DNA of 64,000 bases, from positions 9,543,501-9,607,500 of the forward strand of contig CM034550.1 of NCBI GenBank assembly GCA_020055645.1. The letters are read 5' to 3'. Below the pieces are notes generated by a model. It saw nothing but the letters and a program-made list of their open reading frames with translations, searched no databases and was not told the origin of the DNA. The position numbers were made by a program, and so were the translations under genes. This document shows, piece by piece, positions 1-14,749 of this stretch (positions are counted from its first letter, which is position 1; each line of letters begins with the position of its first letter). The stretch comes from Tomocerus qinae. Its lineage: Eukaryota > Arthropoda > Collembola > Entomobryomorpha > Tomoceridae.

Positions 1-3000
1 TAAAATTTTGAAACTAAAGTGGTAGTTATTGGTAACCAACGTGTTTTAAATTGGAAATAATTTAAAATTTTAGTTGTTATTTGAGGTCAATTTGAGATAC
101 CAGGTTCTTTTATACTGCCCCTCAATTGTTGTAAGAAATAATTCTTGTTGGTTAATTTTGTCTAGGATTATGATTAAAATAAAACCGATACCAATGTATT
201 GATTATAAGTACGTATTTAGTAAACGTGCAATTTCAGTTTATAAAATTTTTTTTTAAATCCATGTGCACAATATTTTGCCAGTTTTTATTTTGCCAATAT
301 GATATTGTGATATTTATGTATTTGACGTAGTATTGGGTTAACAAGACTTGATAATGATAAATCGAATGAATAGATATATTTAAAAGATATATTTCTTGCT
401 AAATAGTTAAGATTTGATAGCACCTACACCAGATGTTGCTTTATTATGCGTGTCATACTCTATTAAATCTGTAAATGTTCAGTTAGTATTAAAGTATCCT
501 ACACTGGGAATCCCAAGTTTCAAATCATAATATAATGTATAAGTATGGTTTGAAGAATAACTGTATTATTATGTATGTCCTATTAAAATGGTCTGGTATA
601 GTAGAGTGTAGAGAATAGTGATGGTGGACTGTGATAAAAAGACATAAAGCAGAGAAGATGATGATTAAGATGGGAGATTGTAGAGGTTGATGGTGTATGA
701 AGAAATGACGGTTGGGTTGAGTTGTCTGCGACTTTCTTGTTGAACTGAAGGACATGGGACACCACAGGGGGGAAAACTGACCTGATGCCAAGACTGCAGA
801 CTCGTGTCCTTTTGCTTCATATTTCTACACATACAATTACCATCTCCTATTCCACATTTAACAACCCTTTTACCCAGGAAAACAAAAAGAAAAATGTTTA
901 CATATTTTCTTCTGCTTTTCAACATACATTGTTACTTAGTTTATCTGGAGATTCGTCTATCTACAAGGCTATAATATTAAACTTTGGTGTATAAACATTC
1001 CTAAATTCTACCCATGTCATCTCATGTCATATTATGTCAACTTCATCCATCAACTTGGTAATATTTACGAAAATACACCGAAAAATAAAATTGCATGATG
1101 TAGACAATCTTTAACAACACAAAATGACAAACAATATTATTCTATCATATAAAAATGCAGTTAATTTTGAATAAATCACTTTACGTGGCAATTTTTGTGT
1201 AAAATACAATAATTTCAATATTTGGACGGTAAATTGCATTAAGTGTTTTGAAAAATGTTTGAGGACAGTGACAAACCAGAGCCTCATTAACTTTTGACGT
1301 TTTTGGCGTATTTATCAGGCTTATCTCTGTGGTTGTGAAAGACAAAAGAGGAAAAAACGGTAGCACACCGTCGGTTGGACGGAGGAGAAATGAAATTAAG
1401 TCAAGAGCAGAAATCTCGTGCAGAACTCACGAGTAAAAAGGACTTGAGCAATGTTGCAGACTGTATTATACTATTGAATAGATGGTTCTTCTTATTATTA
1501 GGTACACGAGTTTGGTTGTACTATGTATAGTGGTAGGTATGAATATTGGAGGAGACAGAGTAAGCTTTTGTATGCTCAGCACGGCACATTTTGTGTACTT
1601 TACTTTGTGATGATGAGATGGAGAGATTTGATAGGATTCCGTGAATACAAGAACAGAAGCCTGAACTCAACTAGTCTATTCAGTGAATTCATCAGATGAG
1701 ATCTGAACAGTATTCATCTATGTCTGTGGAGTTTACTGTTTCTCTAATGCTTATAACTTATCTAAAGTAAATTGGAGAGGAAGGCATAGTGGAATTATCA
1801 GTGATCTAATTCTTGGTTAAAAGGCTTAGTACTGATATGAATTCGACGAGTGAAGTCTGGTGCTCATCTTCACTTATTTTAAGTTCCTGGTGGTCTAGGT
1901 CTCCATGGCCAGGCCACACTCATCCAGTTTTAAAAAAGTATCGCCAATCCTTCGAAGCAGAGCAAGGAAATAGAAAAACGTAAATCTGTGGCTATTCTTA
2001 CCTACCTACATTAGTCTACTAATTGTAGTACACGGAAAACCCATATTTCAAAAAACATTCAAGTACTCGCATTTAATAATAAGTAAGTAGGTACTTATTA
2101 GATGTAGGTAGTCGAGAAACTGCGGACATAAAACTCTGCTATTATGTATGTATAATATGGAGAGAGAGATAGAGATAATAATGCTCAATGTGCTATTCTC
2201 AAGTTGAGACTTAGTTGGGTTACTTAGCAGAAGCGCTTGTTAATTGGCAAGGAGAGGAAATGAGTAGAAGTATATTATACTCTCATGCCATGCCAGGCGG
2301 ATCTACAATAATATCTACAGCTACATCCATTCCAGCTCTTTTTTCTACATTCTTTCTCATTATTCTGTTATGTTCTGTAGACTTGATGTTCTGTGGTGAT
2401 TTAAACTCGACTTTTAACAATACTTAAGCCTTCCACTTCCATGGATCCCTATCTTTACTCATTTAATTAGTCTCTTCCCCTATCTTATATACCACTCAGC
2501 TCAAGCTTCACTTACAATACTCAACTTTTCTACTTAGCCCTTTGCAATTCTCCTACTTATTAGTACACTATTAACTTTAATAATGGAGTCTCTACACTTT
2601 GTTGTTATTATTATCCAATATTTCTGCTCTGACATTCCAATTCTACGTTTCATACCTAAATACAAATGTATACTACGTGCTACAACCATAAGCATTGATT
2701 AAATTGCTATTTCCAAACGGAAACACAAGAACAATCCTCATTATTTTATTAGACAGTTGTTGGAAAGGTACAACAGCCAAGTCACTTGTATTCGTAAGTA
2801 GTTTTGTCTTCTTTTCTGATTAGTTTATTAAAAGGAGTGTAGAGCGGCAGGCATGAAAAAGTAATTTCTTTTGTCAGCACAGCCATGGCAGTTAAAAAAG
2901 ATGTCAATGCTTTTAGGGGCACTTTAGCAAATAGAGTGACAATAAAAACCTGGCATGACAAAGTGACAATGACGACACGCAACCAAACCATTCGAGTTAC

Positions 3001-6000
3001 GTGCTAAGCCAGTACAAATTAATCTGCCTTTCTTGCAAAAGTAAACCACAATTCATTTCCTACATCCCTCTCGCCTGGAATAGAAAAGTGACACAGTAAT
3101 GTGGCATCTTTTTATTATCCAACCTTATACAAGTATTAATACCTAATAAATGGAGATAACAGCACACAGGTGTGTAAATTGAAGAAAAGACGGAGATGCC
3201 AAACGAAACAGTCAAGTCTCTTTTTCCTATTTTTTGCTCGATTCCATTAGCATGACGCGTATTATTATTGTTAATGTATCTCAATAACTTTTTTGACACT
3301 TGGCTTACCCTCGCTTTAGCTTCGGCGAGAATCTTTTCTTCCTTTTAGTACTCTACTTCACTTTGACGGGACATCCCTCACAAACTTATGAAATCTTACA
3401 ATACCTGCCCGTAGGTATTAGAATACAGATATACAACATTGGAATCTATATAGTCTATCTGTCTACTTGTAGTTTAAGCTGGGAAGTGATGCATGTAATA
3501 TGTAAGCAATGAGCATTGACATTAAATCTTGTCAGTTGGTTTGAGTGAAGGAAAAAGTGTTAAGTCTTCTAAATTCTAATGCAACTATACACACATTTAG
3601 TCTGAGCAATGCTTTAATGTCTTGTCTTTGTCCTCTGTGTCTTCCTTCGCTAATGGCAAATGTCAATTTATTATTTTGTTCGTATTCCCTCGTGTACCTT
3701 TTCCCTATGTAACAATTGTGAATTTATAACGATTCATTTAGCAGCTTACCTTTCATTCAAAGGTACCCAGTTACCTTCTATAATAGTACTAGAGGCTATA
3801 TTTTATCTATAATATAAAATTCCATAGAGTACTAATAATAGTACAGCATTGTAAAACTGTAGGACATAGTACATGGGAAAGTGATTTTATTGTGTGAGTA
3901 TATGTAATTGTGTAGGAGCTAGTTAGTGTAATAAGTATGTAATAAAGGTGGAATTCTTCATTGTTCAAAACTAAGTACCTAAGTAATACACACAGTACAA
4001 GGCACTTGAGCTGAATAGCCTTATTATTTACAAAGTACAAGTACTACAAATATAAATAGGGTACTTGAAGAAAAAGAGGACTGGATGGTGACTGCTTGTA
4101 CGTTCATGTTGATGGAGGTATTAATGGTCTGCAGAGGATATGCTACATCTGACTTTGACAGTACTTGACAGGTACTTTACACGGGGCGTGCACTTCGTTC
4201 TTCACCGACTCGGCTCACCCACAACAAGACAACACGACAGCCTTAATCTATCCCAAATAAATGACTTAATGCACTTCATGTCTTTTATTTCATTTTCATT
4301 TCTATTCAAACTTGGATTAATATTTTCCATTACTCTAACTGCTTTATTTACCATTTATTAGCCACTGACATTTCTGAACAATTCGGGTAAATAATATATT
4401 TACATTAATTTTGTAGATTTAGCCTTTTTTTATTTTATAAAATGGTAGACTTGGTAAAGCATTTGTCTACCTATATATCTATGTATGCATCATTAATCAT
4501 TATGTCTGGTTGGGCGTTAATAAAAGCAAAATGCATATTTCAAAAAAATTGAAATACATTCTGGGCACATTATTAGCACATCTTGAAATTCAACCAAAGT
4601 GTTGACTAAATCATGCTTATTCCACAATATTTCTGAACAATTCGGAAATTTTTTTTATACTAGAATGCAGATTAAAACGGAGGAATCACAAATTTTTATA
4701 GGGAACTGAAGCCAAATTCGATTGTAAGGTAGTTTTAATATAAATTGATAGAATACAACAATAGATGGTTATTCATCCCAGTGATTGCATTGTATATGTT
4801 TAAACCGGATGTTGATTTTGTCGATATTGACAATTGACAGAATAGAAAATCGGTATAATATGTAAAAATGGGATTACTGTCCTGTAAAAGTGTTTAAAAG
4901 CTACTGGAAGAGACCATGAAACGTGAGGTTAAAAGAATAAATAGGAGAAATGACAAAGTAGTTTGGCACATAAAAGAATACTAATGCGAAATAGATGTAA
5001 TCTATGGTAGAGCGAGGTTGACAACTTCTGTAGCACGATTGAAATAGGGAGAAGAGAGGAAAAACAGAAATTGTCGAGTATATGGAAAGGAAATGAAGTA
5101 AATTGTAATCCAAAAGACAAATAGAGTATTTGTAAAGCAGTACGTATTATTAAATTGACTAAGATGGTGACATCGTGTAAAGATTTATGTTGGTTATTGC
5201 GACATCAGAAGCTGATTATTCTGGAGTTTTGTAATTGAGTGGACTGGCTGGACAGTGACCTGGAAGGGCAATGACAATTCAAATGGTGACGAGGAGATAA
5301 TAGGAAGATTTCTAGATCCTGTAGTTCTTCTAAATAACAAAACAGAGTTGAACTCCTCAGAATCTGTTGGAAGATTGAAAGATTCAGAGAAAATGCTTAC
5401 GCACCGAAATAATATAGATTTGAGGAATAAAGGTTTGCACTAAAAGCCAAGGCTGGTTGATGGTGAGAGATGTCAAAACAAAAATTGTCGTAATGGATTT
5501 GGTTAGTGAAGTGTATAAATGTAATACATATATAGGTAGGTACTCATGCCCAAAAAGATGTTGTATTTATCTTTTCTTTTTAAATCCATTTTATTTCTGG
5601 TCGATTGAATTCACAAGAGATTCATCCTAGTGTCTCCAGTTTAGGGAAGAGCACCCAATATTTTGTGTTAACAAAGTTTGCTTTACTTTCCAGCTTAAGT
5701 TTGTGTAGAAATTTTAGAATTTCTCCCATAACAAGAGTTTTCCTTATCAGTTTCATATCAGTGAACTTGTTTCTACAATTCATTTATTTATGTGTGAGTC
5801 GCTGTCTTGTCTTTGTCATGTCTTGGATGGGTTTACCAAAACCAAAAGAGTATAACTAAGTAATGGAAGCTATCCATGAACATCTAAGTGTGTAATAGTA
5901 GACAAGACACATGAATGTATTCATGAGACAAGATGACGATGAGACACGAGGACAAACCAAGCCACAAACTCCTAACAATAGTCTAAGTACTTTGGATGAT

Positions 6001-7900
6001 ATTTCTCTCTCTCTCTACCAGTTTCTATTTCTATATCCAGAAAATATTCTAACTCTCCTACTCTGAAAATCGAATGTGTCCTAATAAATAAATAAAGGAA
6101 GACAAGCCAAGGCAAAGAGAATATAGTCGACGAGTTTTCTTGGGACAAGCCAAAACAAGGGCGACACTTTTGACAGCTACATGGCGCCTGCAGTTTACCT
6201 TTTCCAAATGCCTTTTTCCCGTTCCTCGACTTATTATTCCATATCCGTTCCCCTATTTCATATTTACAATTATATCTTTTATATTCAGTGATAATAGTAA
6301 TAAGATGAGCTCGAATTTACACGTAATAATAATGTCATACAAAGTCAAAGGAAAAATTCAAAGAAAAATTTGTGTAATAGTCCTCAATACGTCAATCAGT
6401 TCCTCCAACCTCAGATTTTCATTCGAATAATGGATTTTAAAAGCAGTTCTTTACGAAATTGATTTTCTAAACATTAGCAGTTATTCCTACAATACTGAAT
6501 AATCAGATGGACAAAAAACCTTTCTGCACTGAATTGATAAGTGAATTGCACCGAATTCTCAACTTTATCAATAAAAGATGCACCTTTCTGGAGCCTCACT
6601 TCCTATCCGTATGCCTGTATGAACCTTGAAATTATTAACTACTTTACATACATAAATATGTAGATTTTTCACTGAGTACGAAAAAGCCTATTACGAATTC
6701 AGAGTTCAACATCTTGCTATGCATCACCAATGGCTAACTCAACGTTCAATCTCTAATTTCAGGGAGTGCAAGTATAATTAATTTCATACAGTCTCTTGTC
6801 TTGTCTCTTACCTCAATGTCATATGATACATATGTATGCATTCAAAAACAAACCGTTTGTTTGTTTTTTAATCCTCTTTCCACACGTAGTGATAAGATGC
6901 TTCGCAGATGAGACCCTCTTAATATAATGTATAACACTCTTTTAACAATCTTACAGCTAAGCTACTAAAGTACACAAGCCTTGTAATCGTACTATTACCA
7001 ATACTTGCAAAAATCTCGTAAGAATTAATGGCCGCAGTGATTACCACGAATATTTATCTTTCCCAAATATGATATTAGTACGTAAGCAATATCAGCATAG
7101 CAAATCTACACAATTTAGCTATCCATGATAATAAATAAAATTAAATATTGTCTAAACGGGAATCAAATGTAACAAAATTCAAATTATTAAGCATACAGCA
7201 TGAGCATATAATTCAGATGTGTTAAATGCACATACACCACGATTACTATAGGTGCAATATAAATTAAGTTTCCATTTCAAAATTATATAATTTAAAAATG
7301 TATTATTAGCATGGTTTTGAATTCCTTTAAGGTGAACCTAATTGTGGTTAGAATAATGCATGAATGTAAAATAGCACCATAAAATATTTTAGTAAGCTCA
7401 AGCTATGCTTGTGTCTTTCTATGAATCTGATTTTTATAAGATTACTAAACGAGTGTTATTAATTGTACGTAGTTTTTTGTACTGATTACGGGTGTGACTT
7501 ACTTATTTATTGTGTTGGTGATAAAATTGTGGAATGTATGTAAACTTGGGATAATATAAAGCGTTGTGCTATTATTGTGGTGTAGATGAACTAGTATACT
7601 ATGTAGGGGAAAGGATGAAAGCGAGTAATGTTGTAAATGTTAGATGGATGACGGGAAGGAAAGAAAGAGAGAGGAGATGAGATGGGAGAAAGGGGAAGTG
7701 GGTATAACTAGGTGCATAAGAAGATAGATGCTGATATAGTAGATCTGGAATTGATGGTTGTATATCTGAGTGATGCGTGTTCTTGTAGATGTGTTTAGTT
7801 ATTCTGGAGTTAGATATTTAGTAGGAGAGGAGATAGAGAAGATGATGATGAGGATACTGTGTATATGATATTATAAGGACGACGGTTGTGGGTGAGGTTG
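1..7900. other. Upstream non-coding DNA, no gene recognised
   Basis: The interval is AT-rich and contains only short open frames of composition-driven sequence. Notable items are a 9-bp arm inverted repeat at 2077-2100 and a 17-bp direct repeat at 4370-4386 and 4629-4645. From about 7480 the + strand becomes strongly G-rich. No exon with splice-site and domain support was found. Confidence 0.7.
4370..4645 (+). repeat. Pair of 17-bp direct repeats
   Basis: ATTTCTGAACAATTCGG occurs at 4370-4386 and at 4629-4645, 259 bases apart, in otherwise unrelated AT-rich DNA. The origin is unknown; the copies may be remnants of a longer repeat. Confidence 0.6.
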
Positions 7901-7979
7901 ACTTTGACTCGAGATAAGTTAAAGAGAGCCCGAGTTAAATAAACCGAAGTGAGCGTACATAAAGTGTGTAAATAAGCCG

Positions 7980-8265
7980 CATGTCTCGGTTTAGTTTATA
8001 TTAAGCGATATTTTAGTATATTCAGCAGTCGGGAAATACGAGGGAGAGAGTTTGCTTTTCTGCTGGAGTCTGCCTGGAGATAAGGAGGGATTTTTGATAG
8101 GTTGTCAAAAAATCGGAGTTTTCGGACAATGATTTGTTGTCAAGACCAAGCCTCCGGACTCGGGAGGGTTGAATACAACAGCCACTCACTACTCACTCCA
8201 TTCTAACACAGAGCAGAGCACAACCGACTATGTACATACATTCCAAGTATAACGTTCTGTTTTGT
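7980..8265 (+). promoter_or_regulatory. Candidate promoter / 5' UTR exon at a G-to-C skew flip
   Basis: This GC-richer patch sits where the + strand changes from G-rich (about 82 G to 13 C in 7561-7800, hand count) to C-rich (about 17 G to 77 C in 8461-8700). It holds an initiator-like TTCAGCAGT near 8021 and ends at a donor-like GTGAGTAAG at 8262-8270. A 5' UTR exon of the GATA gene, 8 kb upstream of its ATG, would fit, but no transcript evidence is available here. It could equally be an enhancer or the start of an unrelated non-coding RNA. Confidence 0.25.
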
Positions 8266-8337
8266 GAGTAAGCCAAAGGGAAAGAGAATTTATTTAGCTG
8301 GGCAACTCAACTGCTATGTTCACAGACAATGCAGAAT

Positions 8338-8480
8338 CAAATCTCTCTCTGCCTCGCCTCGCTCTCCTCTCTATTTATATTATATCTACGTATTTCTCTC
8401 TCTCTCCGCTTACTTCAGTTTCACTCCCTCTTCTCCAACTTTGTTTTCTACTATACAGACGGGAATCTAGCTCTCTCTCT
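8338..8480 (+). repeat. Pyrimidine-rich (CT)n low-complexity tract
   Basis: Several interrupted runs of CTCTCTCT occur here, with few G on the + strand. The tract creates overlapping 70-136 codon open frames in all three + frames because C/T-rich sequence rarely makes stop codons. Confidence 0.8.
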
Positions 8481-8739
8481 ACACACAGGTCGCCATACAC
8501 ATGCATTTACTTACATTGCACCCGCAACTCTCCATTGGCTCCATTCCAAATGCTCTCCAACTCTACAACACGCCTTCCTTATTCACACACAAATTCATCT
8601 CTGTCTATGCATACACTTTTACAAATTCTAAATACAAATCTCATCTCTCGCTTACAATACAATCCTATACCTACTCAAATCAATTCACAATTATTCACAA
8701 ACCATTTTATCTATACTAGTATATAGTTTTGGCATCCTT

Positions 8740-11700
8740 TACATAACATTTTGCTTACTTTATCAAACGACTCCAATTAGATGACTATTTATCACCTCCA
8801 GTTTTGTCTGTTCTATTGGATTCATGTCTTCCATAAATGCTGTCATCGATATGCAAATTCAATAAATACAAGAGTTTTTTTCACAATCTTCTTCACTATA
8901 TTATTTAATTGCGAATTTATTGCAATTACATTCCCTGAAGTTTAAATTACAAAAATATTGCAATTTCTTCATTACATTACTTTTAGGTACAATGAACATA
9001 TTACATCTATTGGCCAAATAAAAAACTGCAGCTACTATTTTTAAATTACACTATTGCAATAAGCTGCTGTTTATTCCTACTCTCATTTGAATTGTTTACT
9101 TGAAGATGCATTTGAAACTTTTTTGTCAGCCAATATCAGAAGTGAATGACTATGTGGCCAAATATTGAGAAAGCTTGAGAATCGAACGCGATCAATGTAA
9201 TTTGTTGTTTACGTTTAAATCTAAATTATAACTATCGTATGAACAAGATTTTGTAATGTTACATAACTTGTCGATGAGAACTAAGTTAGGGGCATTTATT
9301 GTTTACTTTTCAGGGATGTTAGTATACAATTGAGTGCAATTACTCACGAGCTAGCCATAGATTATTGCATTAACTCTCCTCACGCTCATCTTATTATCAT
9401 GTGATCAAGTCTCCCCTCTATTAGATTAAGCAACCCAATGACCATTATTAGCAATCTCTTAATGCTGACTTTTCGTATATAACTTTATTATAGCGTTCCA
9501 AACAAACCCTTCAATCGGGTTTGTACAAACTATAAACACCTAATAGCCTAGACTAATAAATATATGGATACATTTCATACTTTTTAGACCGATCGGAGAT
9601 TATCTTAATGTTATTTGTACTCTTATTAGCTAAAGGCAGTTGAAATTATATTATTTTATAGTTTTAACTTGTTTATATGAAAATGCATTGTATATAAATA
9701 CACGGTAGTATTTAGATGATGCGGCTGTAAGAAGTGAATTGCTAAACGTAGCAGATGTTTCCATATCGTAATAGCAGTGGTAAAGCAACAGTAGATTAAT
9801 AACACATCATAACATTATCGACATTTATAAGGTATATACTCTAACGTATGGCAGTGTGCATTAAATTGCCTTTGAAGATAAAACTCAAGTCGTGGCTGCA
9901 CTATTATTATAATTTGGTTAATCTTTAGTAGATAATCATGGTCCCCCACTTGACTGTTCTTTTTGAATAGAAAGGTAATAGTCGAATTAATGCAATGCAC
10001 TCGAGTTTATCTGCAAGATTAGTAACTGCAACTCTCACTTAATAAGACAGACATGATGCATAATATACGTCTCTACTGTACTATGAAGAATAGTGGACAA
10101 GGTGACTAAAGAAATAATATTTTTATAGCAGATTTTGATTAGATTGGGTATAAAAGTGCAATGCCGTGATAAAAGTGGCAAGAATGAGGCATCGTAGAAA
10201 ATAGAGTGACCAAAGTGACCCAATTCAAGTTTTATATGATATTTTACAGAGCTTGGTCTATACTTGTAGAAATGCATTGATGATAAATTGATAAAAAGTT
10301 ACATTATGACTCGAGTTATAAGAATAGTGCACTTGCAGAAGGAGAAAATCTAATCTTATCTTTACAGTTCATTTTATTCCTTTGCCCTACTACTACTACA
10401 AGTATATACTATACACTAGTTGGTGTTTACAGATATTCATATTTGGTTTTGGGTATGCTGTAAGGTACTATGCACTATAATAGTGTTTCCAATTCTGATA
10501 AGTATCCTAACAGAAGAGTGACCCTGACCCAGGTGATTGTGAATGTGAATGACTTCCGAACTGTTTACAGAGATAAACTCTTATACTATAAGTAGTGGTA
10601 TCAGGACATCTATCTCTCTCTACAATGCAACAGAACACAATGAGTCCCGACACAGGAAAGGAAACTCTTGTAACGTTTTTACTATGGAAATGGCTAATAG
10701 AGATAGAGATACTGTTTTGTTGGCTAGATGTACCATCTAATTTATATTTACTACACATTTACTATATACTTTCGTTCATTCACAATCAAATCTACATTCA
10801 GATTCACACGCTTAAACTCGAGAGCTGCTTTTTTAATCCTATCTCCGACATACTCTAATGTAATTGTCTGATAACTATCTATAATTGAATGGAATAATTT
10901 ACCATATACCTTAATTTTTCTATTCCAATTCAAATTTAATAAATCCCAATGATTACATCAGTAATCCTGAAAAAACAAAAATATTTATAATCCTTTCACA
11001 CAGTCAATTTTACCAATTTTGCCAATTTATAAACTGCATACCTAATTTACTCCCATGAGAATTAATTCATATTTAAACAATTGTACAGATAGTCGACTGT
11101 TAACACTGCAAAGTTATACTGGTATGAATTTCGGAAAAAATGATATCATCTATTTTAGTGCTGTGGAAATGAATTTCTGCTTCCAAATTGATTAGAGATA
11201 TTTTTCGAATGCATTAAAACTAGGCAGCGAGTAATATTTATAAAAACAGATAAGAGGCATGATGATTGAATCATTTGAATCCTGTGTCTAGTATAACTCG
11301 GTAGTAGTGGACTGTAAATGGGGTGAGTGATATAGGAAGATGGTATATAAAGTGTTTTTGCCGTCTTGCCAATCTGATTACCTTAGTGTAGGCCATTAAG
11401 GACAAGTAATAGTAAGAAGAAGAGTGGAATAGCCATTTGTCTTAGAAAGATTTATCTGGGTTTTCAATAAGTTTACTCTTGGCTGCAATTTGTATTCGTT
11501 TTAGGAAGTGGTGGATGTACAGAGTGCTTTATCTGTTCCCTTAAGTCATTTCTTACTCTAAGTTGAGTCACTAACTCATTTAGAGAATGTAATATTCGCA
11601 ATATCTATAAATTGGTGTGTACGGAAGCATGGGTTATGCATTAGTGGATGTGACAGAGAAGGAGCAGAGACACGCATAGAATGTTGTTTGCACAGATGCA

Positions 11701-14400
11701 AAATGGTAGGAAGCCATGAACTTGAGAACATGAAAATTGCAGAGGAATGTATCTATCTACAGTTCACAGCGTACGGACAAAGTATAACAGTAAAGTTCAG
11801 ATACATTTTATGTACACACTTAGAAAGATAACATATGATATGCTAGCTTCGCACACGCACATTTCACAACCGAACTATATACAAAACTGCATCGTCTACC
11901 AAAAGAGATAGGTAGAAACATAGTAAACACAAAATATAATGCATTGTATACATATGCATTTACGTTATCTTAGTCAGTTATAGATGACATCTCAATCGCA
12001 AATCTTTTTTATCAGATTTTTCCAACAAAACACGCTGAAGGCTGTGTATAAATATTTGTGTAATGCATGCACAGTTTAGTGAGTGCATACGGACAACAGC
12101 AACATGCATGATATGTACATTACAAAGAATGGGCCGAATATGTTTGTAAATCGAATGTGCGTAAAAATCTTTTTTTTTCACAACAGTAAATTTTTATGTT
12201 TTGTTTTGGAGGGACCAGAACTAGATTGCATGTGGATTACACTTAGTAGTTTGGTCATTGTAATAAAAAGTAAGAGAGACATTAAAATTCATTATACATT
12301 TGATTGTACTCACATAAAGAAGACAGAAACAGCGAGGAGACAAGTATAAATGGACTGTTGAACATGTGCGTCCGCGTGCAAATCAAGAGATAAGAATATG
12401 CTGGCTGACTTGAGACTCAATCGAGTTAAATGACTCTAAAGAAGACTCACCGAAGAAGTTAAATAAAGTAAACAGTTATTTATTTGGTGAGGAGAGATGA
12501 GATTGTTGCAAGATGTGATGAGATCAGATCAGAGTGAGCAGATGACATTTCAGGTGAAAATGAGTCTTATCTGTGACAGCCATGTTAAGCAACACAGCAG
12601 GCATGCCATATCGTATTATCCTCCACAGACGAAACCAGACCAGGCGATATGCATGTCCTACTGTCTCCTCTTATCTACAGATAACCTAATACCATAACTG
12701 TGGCCATGTTATGTTAATGTCTTTTCTTACCCTTCCAAATAGCCGAGAACACGCTCCTACATAACCCACTTACGTTACCTTCCTATATCTCTTTATTTGT
12801 TTCATGTCCATGTCTCTCTCGCACTGTTATGCTACACAGACTACACTCGCTCACAGATATACAGATACACAGCAGTTGACAACTTCACAACTAACTCACT
12901 TATTTTAACTACCACAGCTACCTTATGTTTTTTCTAACCCTTCCATTCCTCCATATCCTCGTTTCCATTTTACATTCTGCAATCACCTCAAAAGATATAG
13001 ATTTATTTTATTAGGGCACACTTTCAATAAGCTGTAATGATTAATTCTGTAATTGAAATTTTAAGTAGCTTTACTTACACAAGTTAAGCTGTAATTCTAG
13101 ATTTTCATTAATCTATATTACTAGTTTAAGTTATTTACAGATTCTCATTACAAATGAAAAAATGACTTACATTCATTTCAATTCAATTTGGGTTCGAATT
13201 AGAATGAAAAGTTATAAAAATTACAATTATTAATTTTTAGATTCCCAAATGTCATATCGCTTTAGAGTATACTACCTCTAAATCTAAATTATTTACCTGC
13301 ATTTCTGGAGTATGCACAATTAATGTAACAAATTACGACACGGAGTATGGTCACCGAAAAGATTTCGTGTCTAGGTAGGGGAAAACTGTACAGGAAGGAA
13401 GGATGTTCTTTTCTACGTTATCTGTTATTTACCAATAGTCAAGTGACGTGTATTAAAGTTATCAGAGAAGATAGTTAGCTCAACACACCCTGTGAGATAT
13501 GATCCTGGCCGAAACCGCATCAGATGAAGATGTCATCTAATCTGTGTGTTTTGTAGTAGGTATCTGTAGCTGTGCTGTTAATATTGAAACATATGTCACA
13601 GTCTTTTTAGGGCGATGAATATAAAGTTCTATTGATGTATAGTACGGGACGATGTAGATATTTAAGGGAGATAGGTAAGTTATGTTTTCAGTTGGTTAGT
13701 TCCTTCCTCGATAATGTTGACAATCCCAATCTGAATCACATAGGAAATGGATGAAAATGTAGCTGAATCAAAACAATATCCGCTATACAATAGAAAATTT
13801 AGAAAAATCAGAGAGCTGTGCTCATTCAATTAGGTACTTTAACAATCACAGCATCAAGAGTACGGCATTCCATGTCGAGAGATTTTTGTAGATGACAGCG
13901 GCAGCATTGTTACTAGTGCAAAATGTTGATGTCATTTGTAGTGTGGATTGGATGGAGATCAAGATGAGTTTTTATGCTGTAAATTCCATTTGTAGGTACA
14001 GAGTTGATATAGATTTATCTTGTCTGACTTGTAAAAATTGAATCTTAACATTAGTACATGCTTATGGATGGACAAGTGGAATTTGGCTATAGTTTGAGTG
14101 TATATAGATGAGTATATCAGAGTTGATAGGTAAAATACGATAAGACAATGGTATAGGGAATATATAAAATTGAATGTAGTCCGGTAGAATTGGAGTTGGC
14201 AGTGTATAGAGAGTGACGAGATGCGATAGAATGGGACACACAGATTGAGGATGAGTAGAATAGAAGCGTTCACGGAGGACATGACAAGACAAGACAGCAA
14301 GGAATGAGGTCTGTGCATATAATATGCAGAATAATAAGAATTGGAGAAAAATGCGTGTCTTGTTGAGATTTGATGTGTGTCCCTATAGGATGGTGGAGGA
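8740..14400. other. Upstream non-coding DNA, no gene recognised
   Basis: The interval is AT-rich with weak alternating G-rich and C-rich patches. Open frames are short and on both strands, with no domain. The 119-codon minus-strand frame at 13959-14318 lies in a C-poor, G-rich stretch (C/T-rich on the minus strand) and looks like a composition artefact. Confidence 0.7.
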
Positions 14401-14422
14401 CGAAGGTAACGTTATGTTCAAA

Positions 14423-14438
14423 AGATAGATAGATAGAT
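14423..14438 (+). repeat. (AGAT)4 cluster of WGATAR-type sites
   Basis: Four tandem AGAT units create three overlapping AGATAG motifs about 1.95 kb upstream of the GATA start codon. The motif matches the site bound by the encoded factor's family, so autoregulation is possible. A chance tetranucleotide microsatellite is equally likely. Confidence 0.4.
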
Positions 14439-14749
14439 GCGATTGTCACTGTCTGTACGTAAGATCAACGGAGATTTCAGATATGCTCTGTGTTCTCTCC
14501 CTGTCTTTCTCTCTTAGGATCTTTACAAAGGGGAATTGAATAGGAGAGAGAGAGAGCTAAAGAAAGAGAGTAGCAAGGTATATGTGCATTCCGTATAATA
14601 CAATTACATTAGATTGCAATGCATTAGATTTTAGTAGGAGAATGTGCATACGTGTTTGGTATGTATAGAGTGTGTATGTATGTGTTGGGTGTAAGGTAGT
14701 AGTAGTAGGTATGTCTGTATAATATGTGTGTAGCTAGTACACAGATGTA

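Noticed and set aside
8316..8726. 136-codon + strand frame overlapping two other + frames
   Set aside because: All three + frames are open at once because the region is C/T-rich low-complexity DNA, in which stop codons are rare.
13959..14318. 119-codon minus-strand frame with a second overlapping minus frame
   Set aside because: The minus strand here is C/T-rich on the left side of a skew flip, so stop codons are scarce by composition. No domain is visible.
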